Below, piece after piece: positions 54,481 to 64,000 of a stretch of 64,000 nucleotides of DNA. Origin of the DNA: Marthasterias glacialis (lineage: Eukaryota; Echinodermata; Asteroidea; Forcipulatida; Asteriidae). The DNA is taken from assembly GCA_911728455.2 (NCBI GenBank), contig OU452223.1, forward strand, positions 4,052,174 to 4,116,173, given 5' to 3'. Below the pieces are notes generated by a model. That model was not told the DNA's origin, ran no database searches, and saw only the letters and a list, made by a program, of their open reading frames with translations. Numbering within the stretch: position 1 is the stretch's first letter; the number at the start of each line of letters is the position of its first letter. The position numbers and the translations under genes are program-made.

Positions 54481-57339
54481 AGGGGAAACAAGATTCTTGA
54501 GAAGTTGTGTTTAGTCGTGAAACTTTATGCTAGTACAGGAAATGTTAAAATCAAGACGAGTAAATAATGAAACAGTGAATGACTGAATTTAAAATTTGAA
54601 ATCATTTTAACTTACAGTAAACCTGTGTATTTCCCAATGATTTTTTTTTAATTGGAGAGACTTGGACCAAGTTTTGTCTTTTTTTTTTTAAATTGTAGCA
54701 GAAATTGGGGACTAGTTGATAACTGCTTGTGATGTATGGTGTTTATGCCATATCTAAACAGTACAGCGAAATATTATGTTGCTCCATGGCACATAATAAT
54801 ATTGTTTCGTGCCGATACCACGGTATTTACTTAAACGGAATTCTGCAAAATACTCCCGCCTAATATTAGCACAAATGGAAATCATTACTTTGCGAAGTGT
54901 GATTCGCGACGGTTATCTTTCTTTTGTTCATCGAGAAACTCTCTCTCTTTTCCTTATATACAGAAAAAGAAAGTATAGTTGTGGTTTACTAAACATCTCT
55001 AGGAAGACTTCGACATATTTATGCCATTTTTGTGCTTATATTATTTAGATACTAATTGTAAACTTCAACTTTACTTATTTGAGAGAGAATTCTTATCCCG
55101 ACCTCTCTCAGACTCAGACGGAACCGATGGCTGTTTCTGGAGATAGCGGCCGACCAGAGACACGTTTTTCCCGTACGAACCAAATCCATTTGTTCGCGTC
55201 GCTTTTCCCAAAGTGCGAAATGATTTGGTTCAATTTGAGGCTACACAATTGTTTTGACACACGGCAGCGTGGCTGTCTGCTGAGGATTTAGAATCCTTTC
55301 GATACTACGACCTGACTATCCTTCTACCGTGCATTTATGCTGATTGTCGGTTCGGTTCAGATGTTAGCTTGGCGATTACCAAGAGAAAAACATGTCGGCT
55401 TGGTCTGACGCTTGTACTTCGCCGCCGTTATATTAGGTAAAATGATGCACTAGGGAGACAGTCGCTCTTGTCGTAAACCAAAAGAGACTGTTAATTAAGG
55501 ATTTGTCCGTACCGTATGGTCTGCAACACAATTAAGTAAAATGATTTAATTTCTTTTATTTCAACATTAAATCAAAGAATCTAGCACTGCGAAAGCTTGG
55601 GGCGAAGTTGTTCTGGGAATAACACAAAATAATCCCGCTACGTTATTTTTTTTGAAACATATTTCACCCGGTAACTGTATGTGCTTATGTACAACTGTAC
55701 TTTGATGTTGAGGCTATAGTATTCTTAATTGCATGGTAAATTAGTCGCTAACATGGGCCCTTTTCTTTTATTTTATCATAATGTACATCTCAGACAAATG
55801 CTACAGCATGATAAACATTCAAAAATGAGAAAATCACATCACATTGTACATTAACGAAACCGCTCGTTTAATTCCGTCGGACAAACGACCATCCAAATGA
55901 GTCTGCAGAGACTGGTATATTATTCAGTCAGGTTCTGCTGATGAGTGATCCATCATACATTTGGCAGTTCATTTTCTGGATGATGTATAACTGCATTAGT
56001 GGTTTCCCATCACCAACCAGTATTGATCGCCGTGTAAGCCTCTGGTAGTAAACCACTAATTAGCATTCCGTTAATTCACGACATCTTTTAGCTTAAATCA
56101 AGGGACATATAATTCACGAATGATTGGAGTAATTAAGACGTATATATATTTTTTGACAGTCCAATCAGCTTTAATCTGAGGTCGCCTTCCATCAAAATAC
56201 AGTGTTGGATCATGGTGTTGGCGTGTACAGGGTTGGGGGTGGGAAGGAGGCAAATGGTGAGAGTGTTATGTATATGTCTCAAAGTTGGCATGAAGGTGAA
56301 TTAATCATTTCAATTAAAACATAGCTATTTTATTAAAGACAGACCCATCAAAGAGAAGGGAGCCTCCCCAAGCATATGTTTAATTTAAATATCAAACACT
56401 TAGAACAATAACAATAACAATAATTCGTGTTTAATTTCACGGCCTTTTGTACGTGTTGGGGGATGGGTGCCTAGCCTGGTTGACTGCACCGCTGGGTTAT
56501 TCCAACCGGTCAGTGCGATATCTTTTACAAATTAGCAATTTTTTTATACAAGGGAGACAAACAGTTTAATACAAATAGAATTGTAGGCATCCCTTACAGT
56601 TGACAGAACTTGTCGTCTGATCTGTTTGCTGGCTGATGTGAAGCCAATGTAGTGCAGGAGGACAATGTTCATGAGTCTGAACCCAGTACAATTTGCAGGG
56701 CTTAGTATCGATATCAATAATGGCGATATTAAGTCCATATCATTTTTTTCAATTTTGCTTTTTCATTCCTAAATGTCACCATACTACATCATTGAATATT
56801 ACCGCTCTTTGCTACTGAACTGAGAATATGTATCCTTTGTGCAGACATTGCAATTCCTTTCTGTGAAATGGAAATAATGTTTCACCCAGAATCGAGCCGC
56901 AGGGAAATGTAGATTTCTCACTGCTGTAAACATGTCTGTATATTTACGTCTGCGACTTCTAAATCTTCGAGTTCCTTTGCAGGGGTATGTCACTGAATAT
57001 AGAGAATAGATGATTTGTCAATTTGCAATACCTTTTAGTGCTAATGCATCTGATAATGTTGGCACCATCGTTGTCGTGTGTTGTTGCATGCCTCGGGCTA
57101 AAAGGCTGGTACACAACAACCACTGTACTGATGTAAAAGCAAGAAGTGTCTCGATTCAATAACATTGGTAAAAATTTACTTGGTACAAAGATGGTCATGT
57201 GGTGAACTTCCCTTGTAATATTCTGGCTTGAAAAGCTACGTTTTGATAAATGAGTAAACAGTTAGTTTTGAAATCGCGAGCCCAAAACCCGATGTCCAAA
57301 AACAGTGAAAACATAAAGTGTTTTTCACCATTATCGTGT
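54481..57339. other. unique AT-rich stretch; no gene identified
   Basis: A CpG-richer patch at 55080-55440 has several short frames but no ATG-initiated frame with a donor that I trust. Short AAC microsatellite at 56407-56425. Nothing else recognised. Confidence 0.4.
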
Positions 57340-57482
57340 GACTACGATGACCGATTGAGCGTACACTTTTACAGGTTTGTTATTTACGGCGGCTCATGTT
57401 CGTTTTATATATATGTTGGGTCACATAACGAGCAGATTCTGGTTTTTGACAATAATCAATGTCGTCCATGCGCTTTAAGGAA
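57340..57482 (+). mobile_element. fragment of a dispersed MITE family
   Basis: The series tacgatgaccgattgagcg, acttttacaggtttgttatt, tatatatgttgggtcacata, gtttttgacaataatcaatg and gctttaagg matches, from memory, the 3' half of a very common echinoderm MITE related in style to the TTAA element at 21227-21622. The 5' half is missing or unrecognisable. The 79-codon frame over it is incidental. Confidence 0.5.
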
Positions 57483-57594
57483 AATCTGACGCTTTTAAAT
57501 CCTCATTTGTATAAATCTTTATTAAAAATTAAGATAAATATGACACTTTTTAAACAGTTGAAAGTTGAAACTTTAATGACAGTATCGAAATGTT

Positions 57595-57624
57595 GTTGTT
57601 GTTGTTGTTGTTTTTTTTTTTTTT
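57595..57624. repeat. (GTT)n followed by T-run
   Basis: About six GTT units then T14. It could be the trace of a poly(A)-tailed insertion on the minus strand, but no body is recognised beside it. Confidence 0.7.
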
Positions 57625-58207
57625 GATACATTAATTTCAGCCAGGATTAAGGTTCCATTATACTCTAACATCTAACTGAAGGGGTTATATCCAGTGTATG
57701 TAGCGAGGATGTCATAAAAGATGAATGCGCAAGTCGCTGGTCACCTGCATTAGCTAATGAAACCACACACGATGTGGGATAACCATTCTAATAAGTTCAC
57801 ATATGTACTTAATCGTAGGAATGTAAACGCAATTAAATATTGAACGTTTCTGTAAATGGGAAAAAATAAAGTTCCTTAAAGAGTGCACACATTGAAAGCA
57901 ATATGGGTGCAAAAAGTTTGAGCTCGTTGGATAAAAAGGATGATGTTGTATCAGCGTGCAACTATTTTTTGATATTAAGCCAACATGTTAAAGAATAAAG
58001 ATAAAAACTGAAGTTAAAATTTAACAATTCAGCCAATCCAACAAATGCTTTCAGGCACGTTAAAACATTATTGTAAAAATATTAAAGTTGAAAGTCAAAA
58101 GAGCATCAATTAACTCAAATTAAAGGGAAAATAGTTAAAATATACATCAAGAAAAAATAAAACTCACAGCAGTCAATTCAACTTTACAAGTACGACCAAC
58201 TTTGTGT

Positions 58208-58390
58208 TCGACTACCCATTAGGCCCATGTCCGACGAACTATTATGACCGACGAACCATTATGCCCGACACATTATGTCCGTCAGCGGTTATAATCTTTC
58301 GTTGGACACAATGGGTCGGACATAACGGTTTAAAAACATGGTCGTCGGACATAACAGTCAATGTCGGACACAATGTGACGCGTAACAAGC
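58208..58390. repeat. cluster of TTATGTCCGAC motifs in both orientations
   Basis: Forward copies and near-copies (attatgaccgac, attatgcccgac, cattatgtccgtc) occupy 58240-58285. Inverted ones (gtcggacataacgg, cgtcggacataacag, gtcggacacaatg) occupy 58313-58372. The whole forms an imperfect palindrome with short tandem units, probably a small inverted-repeat element. Confidence 0.75.
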
Positions 58391-58399
58391 ACACAAAGA

Positions 58400-60040
58400 C
58401 TGAACCCTGGACGTCTTTGACAGTATGAAACATGAAACTCAACACGATGTGCAAGTACAATCAGTCAACCATGGTTGCTGTCTACTGATATCTTCAAGTT
58501 AGTCTGGTTAACTCTTTCTTCTATTGACATTCTTTGTTGATCAACTGTCCAGAAGCATTACAGAACCTGTAAATAAGTTCAATCTCTATGGGTTGCTGTC
58601 AATAGCCACGGCTAAATAAAAATGTCAAGGTATGTTTGAATACGTCAGATGTACAATGAAACTACTTCAGTTTGTCAGTTGATTTTGAATTTTATAAGAA
58701 CTGCAAGATAAACCGAGTGTCCAAAGGAAATGTAACGAACATGTAATAGTCTTGCAGAGTTGCGGTGGTTCCGGGTTACGTCGTTGACTTGAACAAATGC
58801 CAGTCCAGTTGGGACATACATGCTTTAGGCATTCGTATAGAATAGAAGGAGGAGAAGCAGAAGAAGAACATTAAGAAAAAGAAGGTAAACAAAAACACGA
58901 GACATTTCCCTGTCAGATTGGTACATGCAATTATCATAAAAAAGGATTATATTGCGAATGTACGTACATATAAAAAGGCCCAACAGCCAGACAAAAAAAA
59001 TGTTTGCCTTACGGTGCGTTTAAATTGTAATAATAATAAAACAAAAACAACGAAAAAAGGCATACTGTCACGTTCATCCAACTGTAGGAATGCATTCACT
59101 ATACGAAACAAACACTGTTGGGGTCTTTTATAGCACGTGACAATGTCACTTTCGTCTGGAAAGATGAGCACGATATAACGTTTGCCATCAGCCGGTGTGA
59201 CTATTCAAACTTAAGATGCCTGCGGCCGTGTTGGTCTATCAAGTGCAAAGACTTACACTTGAATAATTCATCATTGGATATTGGCAGTGAGTATGTAATT
59301 AGGTGCTGTGAGCTGCAGGTGATTTCTTACGTTCAATAGATACTCAGGTCTCGTGTTGAGCTATGGGGGTGTTTACTGGGTTCGACGGAAGGTCGTGTCC
59401 GATCAAATGACCAATGGCATAACCACAAGGTGTCGGCGTAAAGATTCCAACCATTTACAGTTTGGATGGGGATACATTAAATTTCGATGCTTCACATAAT
59501 TGTCCCGGGTTTCCATATAATTTACTTCGATGGAGGATAATGACAGTGTTTACCTCCTGCCTGTATACAAAAACAGTGTTTTATAGAAGCTGAGTGCAAT
59601 AGATAGGCTGGCTAGATTGTAAGGTCGACATGTCATCAAGTATAAAATTAATGTGTTCTAGATACGAGAACACACAGGCCCTATGACGTCAGCAACGACC
59701 CCAAAGCATAAAAATCCAAACAGTAACCATGGCTGTATAAAAACCACCATTAAAAGCAAGAGCAAACACATATTGCTATATCCTCTAACTGTAAGTCCAA
59801 TAAATGGTTTTCTGTTCAGCGATTTGTACTCATCATCTCAAATCAAGATTGACCTCATTTTCGTATCGAACATTCATGCACAGGCAATGAAGAAAGCGTG
59901 GTTTGATACGATCTAAATCTTTGAGCCACAAAACACACAATATAACGGTTGTAGGCTTTTAATAAAAAGAAATTAGAATGATCACTGACAAAATAAGAAC
60001 CCTCTTCAACCCAATGGGACTTTATTTTTTTGCGCGCGGT
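58400..60040. other. AT-rich stretch; no gene identified
   Basis: Short frames only. An agaag-rich patch is at 58845-58885. No recognised repeat. Confidence 0.35.
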
Positions 60041-60044
60041 TACC

Positions 60045-60084
60045 ATGGCGACGATAGAGCGACCTTATTTTCTTGGGTTAGCTG
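60045..60084 (+). CDS. candidate first coding exon, MATIERPYFLGLA
   Basis: GTTACCATGG is a near-ideal vertebrate-type initiation context, preceded by a CpG-rich patch (tgcgcgcggt). Thirteen codons and one base lead to CTG|GTAAGT, a perfect donor at phase 1. The sequence resembles the short N-terminal exon that often precedes a folded domain. No family can be assigned from 13 residues. A compatible second exon may follow at 60344. Confidence 0.35.
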
Positions 60085-60343
60085 GTAAGTTATGTTTTAC
60101 TTTAATAAGAAGCTAGCTTGTAGGTCATGGCAGGCTTTTCTTTGGAAGTTATTAATTATTTTTGAAATGCACATACTGTCTGTGCTTTGAAGTTGACGAA
60201 AAACTAACCTTTGCACGAAATGACCCAATTGAGAAAGCCATCATACCGATAGAGACGTTTACTGAAAAGTATTGAATATGCAGTCCAGCTGGTTATTTTC
60301 AGTTGAACGTGAAACGGTCACTTCGGGATTACTTTGTCTACAG

Positions 60344-60594
60344 TATATGTGGGGGACTTGTTCGATGCCGGTGTGGAAGGAGATTCTGTCCGGCAGGAGA
60401 TTCTGTCCGGGCATATGGCGAATTGTGTACTAACTCCTTCTGATAGCGCCCTCTTTTCAATAAACTCCTCCAGCCCACGTCAATTTACCGTATGGTGGAC
60501 ACATTGCCCTAGGGCAGAATACCCTATGACACCGGTGCTAATTCCTGAAAAAGATTTTGACAAAGACGTCCATTTTTTCGTTGTTCAAATATGA
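60344..60594 (+). CDS. possible second exon joined to the exon at 60045
   Basis: Acceptor tactttgtctacag precedes a frame of 83 codons to TGA, with GDLFDAGVEGDSVRQEIL, then HMANCVLTPSDSALFS, then PVLIPEKDFDKDVHFFV. Joining at phase 1 from 60084 keeps this frame, giving a protein of about 96 residues over a 259-base intron. A 15-base direct duplication (gagattctgtccgg) inside it is unlike a conserved coding exon. No family is recognised. Confidence 0.2.
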
Positions 60595-60879
60595 ACTGTG
60601 AGCAAATTAGTGAAGACAGTCCAGATTGTAACCGCAGGGTGATTTACAACAGCCTGCATCATGGGTATAAGAGTCTCCTAGCTGTAGTTACCAAACGTCA
60701 ACTCTTTATGGAACATTACAGCGGGAAATTTGTTGATTAATCTGTTTTGGTCCTCCGAGCGGTCAAAAAAAGTTATCCAGTGATCTAGTTCAACCAGTCA
60801 GCCAATCAGCAAGTTACAACGGCGCAATCAAGAATGGGGTTAACTTTTATGAGTTGGGCCAATATAGTTTTGGGAAGCT

Positions 60880-62640
60880 GATTAAATGCACGACACGTTC
60901 ATTCTTGGCTCCTCCAAGCCAAAGTCCTGGGTATACGGCCGGCACGTTACCAGGTGTCAGTGTTCATTATGTAAGTTTGTTAAACCAAGCAGTCAAGTCA
61001 GAGAGGTTCACAGTCCCAACCGGCTAGCTGGCTGGCAGAGACGGTCTCCATCATGCAAATCCCCTTGGTAGCTGGCAGCCAAACAACCAGACATGTTGTA
61101 CTAGTTAGCTAGTAAGATGGAAGCCAAACAGTTTTAAACCGTGCAATCTTTGAATATGTCATTACAACACAGCTAGGTAGCTGTGATGACCAACTAGTCA
61201 ATCCATTGCCAGTGCTGTGGTCGTGTCCATCTATGTCGAGTCGGCGAGTCCAAGTCTCCAGCCTTGTTGGTCATGTCTGAGTCCCAGTCTCAGGTCACCT
61301 AGGTCGAGTCCAAGTCCGAGTCCAAGTCACGAGTCGCCTAGGTCGAACCTGGGTCCGAGTCACGAGTTACCTAGGTCGAGTCCGAGTCTGAGTCTCCAGG
61401 GGTGTTGGTCATGTCTGAGTACAAGTCTTAAGTCAGATATAGGTCGAATCCGAGTCCAATTCTCAAGTCACCTAGGTCGAGTCCGGGTCCAAGTGCGGAG
61501 TCACCTAGGTCGAGTCAGGGTCTAAGTCACGAGTCACCTATAGGTCGAGTGCGAGTCCGAGTGAAGAGTTACCTAGGTCGAGTCGTCATGATTCAATTAG
61601 GTCTTGTCCGAATCCAAGTCACACATCACATAATTATGTAGTTTGAGAACTTGAATGTTTCTGTATTAACCGGTAATAGTATCCAACTGAAACTGTGAAG
61701 ATTAAAAGTGACAAAAGGTAACAGACTACTTAACCAAAATGGTGTATTTTAGATGATATTTCAAACATGCATGCTATTTTATTATTACCGAGGTAAAAAA
61801 AACTGCTAAAAGTCAGGTAACCCCCCCCCCCAAGAAAATGTGTTTGTATTACAAAATAGTATTGGTTTGGGGTGTTTGCAAAAAAAGTATCAAGATAAAC
61901 CTAATAAAGAGTACGGAAGCAAATTTGTTCCCAAGCATAATGATTCTATGCATTAATCAATAATGCTAATACCAACAGCAAACAAGCATAAACCAATTCA
62001 TCTTAGCAGCACTACAGAGTCGATTCCGAGTCTTTTGCAAACGTGACTTGAGTCCGAATCTGAGTCACGGAATTGCGACTCGAGACGGCTTCGCGACGGA
62101 CTCCTGCTGTCAACTCTGACCATCGCTAATCAACTAACAAGTCAGCGTAACAGGTAGCCAGTCACACACCTATAAATGTAGGAGTTAGCTCGCTGACCTG
62201 TGGTCACTACAAAAGCGAGTCAATAGCCAGTCAGCTAGGAGGTCAGCCAACAGCCTGCCAGTCCGACAGCGATGAGTCAGTTAACTAACCGACAAACTGG
62301 GCAGTAAAGTATAGCCAGCAAACTAGCAAGTCAGCTTTGCAGGATACCAGTCAGGCAGCTAGGAGTTAGTTAGCTACCCAACCATAGAGAAAGGATCCGA
62401 CCAACTTGTATACTATTTACAACAGCAAGTCAGCCAGTACATCAGCAGCCTAAACAGCCTTGTCAGTCAGGTGGATAGGAGTTAGCTGCCAAATTTCTAC
62501 CTCTAAGTCAGGATGCCAGTCTAGACAGCTAGGAACTGCCAAACTGGTCATTAAAACAGCCAATCTTCCACTGGTTCAGCGTGCGGGGCAGACAGTCAGA
62601 CAGCTAGTTAACTAGCTCGCCAACTGCCATAACTGCCAGG
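60880..62640. repeat. long field of degenerate AGTCAGCTAGNNAG-type repeats
   Basis: Variants of cagtcagctaggagtcagc, agctagctaactagc and ccagtcagacagctagg recur without fixed spacing at 60960-61200 and 62120-62640. They flank the AGTC minisatellite at 61230-61610. Frames within it are not genes. Confidence 0.7.
61230..61610. repeat. minisatellite with CACCTAGGTCGAGTCC core
   Basis: Roughly 33-36 base units combine acctaggtcgagtc with several gagtccaagtc hexamer-like blocks. At least nine ggtcga positions occur. A related patch (gagtccgaatctgagtcacgg) appears at 62022-62100. A Ser/Pro/Arg-rich frame of 102 codons is a by-product. Confidence 0.85.
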
Positions 62641-62649
62641 TAACCAGAC

Positions 62650-64000
62650 ACTCTATCCTGGTTCAAACCATTTGCGCTAGGAACTTTTAACATAGCATAG
62701 ATTGCAATAAACGTTACAATGTACTGAGCCTATAATTTACCATGTATACATTAGTATTTTTCTTCCCTCGAACCTTTTGAAAAAAAGAAAGTAAGAGCTT
62801 TGGTTTTCTTTTTCTTTACATTTGGAGAGGCTTGCACACATACGTAGTTTTGTGTGAGAATAGACTGGATTCTATCTGTCATAAAGACTGGATTCTATCT
62901 GTAATAAGACGATTGATCAAGCTAAGGTTGATTACACAGGAAGTGAGAACGCACTACAATGAGTTTCTGCGAAGTGAAGAGGAGTATAGCATTGGGAGAC
63001 GCGAAACCTGTACTTGCCAGTCTGCATGCAATGATGAGCAGGTTAAGTGGTCTACCCAAAATATCCGCCTTTTCGGGCAATTATAAAATGGCCCAATAAT
63101 GTTCAATTACGCCACATGACCTAATTCCAGAGAGGGAGATTGTATTACTCTTTACAACACAGTGGAAGTGAAGGAAACATCGGCCTACATTTCGGTCGTT
63201 TTTCCAACTCTGCTAACTCCTATCGAATTTCATCATCCATACTCCTATAGTGCAGATAAACGTTTTAGTTGATTTATTGCCACTGTAGCCAATTTTACCC
63301 GTACCATTAAAATTTCATACTTATATAAGTCTTGAAAAGTAGTCTTATTTTCCCGTGAGCATGACAAAGTGTATTCAGATTTCAACATAGTTTTTAGAGA
63401 ATACTTTAATGTTTCGGAACTAGCAAATCAAAGATAGACGAATGCGAAGGACGTACAGCCATTTCGGAATAATAGATCCTATCTGTTGGCTAAATTCATC
63501 AACCAAACCTCGATTTTTTTTGCATCTGACATTATTGACAGGTCTATATTTGTGTGTCTGTGTACGTGCACATCAGTTTATCCCTGATCTGATAAATATT
63601 AAAAATCACTGCCCCTGGTTGCTGTGACGTCATTTCAGACGAACATGACACATTTTGAGTGACTTGAAATACAGCTGACGACACAAGATGTGGCAGAGAT
63701 GTGACACGGTCTTCACTTGGCTGGTGTAAGGAGGATCGCAAGTCACTCGGTTCATATCTACTCGTCCTGTCTCGTCTATTGACTTGGTGTCAACACATTC
63801 GCATTCTTTAGAATCGCGAATTTTAATCACAGACTCGGAAAAAAACAACATGGCGGGGTTTTAGTGAATGACAACGTGTCTGAAAGATCGAAGGTCTACT
63901 TTTATGTATGTCATGGCACATGGCAGGACGCTTCAGAAAGAGAAGTCATGATTGAATTGATTTTGTGGCTAGCTCTGATTGGAGTTAAAGATAAAATGTT
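62650..64000. other. AT-rich end of window; no gene identified
   Basis: Short frames only, e.g. at 62832-63086 and 63442-63627, without domains. The small duplication gactggattctatctgt (62863 and 62886) is the only local repeat noted. Confidence 0.4.

Noticed and set aside
55079..55291. Frame in a CpG-rich patch with an internal ATG (MAVSGDSGRPE)
   Set aside because: The start context is weak, no donor follows in frame before the stop, and nothing downstream continues it.
59350..59385. Possible second K2P exon at gagctatggggg
   Set aside because: Joining it to the donor at 47977 would give an alanine codon and the wrong frame in place of Gly-Tyr-Gly.

Overview
This window reads as nuclear DNA of an invertebrate deuterostome, most likely an echinoderm. 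The DNA is AT-rich, has intron-type splice signals and no operons, and is crowded with short inverted-repeat elements, tRNA-derived SINEs and satellites. Several of these repeats match, from memory, families that are common in sea urchin and sea star genomes. A Ty3/gypsy element related to the Mag/SURL group and short TTAGGG-like tracts fit the same picture. No database search was possible, so the assignment rests on recognition only.

Layout. 1-4.9 kb is a compound satellite: a 92-bp array, then irregular larger monomers, one of which carries a private 75-bp array. 5.7-5.9 kb holds a 20-bp array. 6.8-9.0 kb holds five direct copies of a module containing an exon-like block on the minus strand. 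9.7-10.5 kb has weak candidate exons on both strands. 11.1-16.6 kb is one decayed LTR retrotransposon on the minus strand, with gag, protease, RT, RNase H and integrase in order and broken by frameshifts. 16.9-27 kb is a field of non-autonomous elements: a dispersed SINE-like element, a 0.9 kb foldback, a TTAA-flanked MITE, a hairpin beside telomere-like repeats, a TIR transposon, two copies of a 165-bp MITE, and a SINE. 27.6-28.8 kb is an AAACAAAG array followed by repeats with a GCGGCCGC palindrome. 28.8-34.3 kb has candidate minus-strand exons in otherwise unique AT-rich DNA. 34.6-35.5 kb is a foldback element rich in ATGGCGGCCAT motifs. 40.8-41.05 kb is a tandem array of palindromes. 60.9-62.6 kb is a long stretch of degenerate repeats.

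Genes. The only protein gene I identify with confidence is a two-pore-domain potassium channel (KCNK/K2P). Its first coding exon is at 47482-47977 (+): it encodes TM1, the extracellular cap and the first pore helix, and stops at a splice donor inside the glycine codon of the selectivity filter. The following exons were not found and probably lie beyond the window. Other gene models here are single exons or pairs supported only by reading frame, splice signals and local composition; they are marked as candidates with low confidence. Apart from the retrotransposon domains, nothing in the window shows genes working together.
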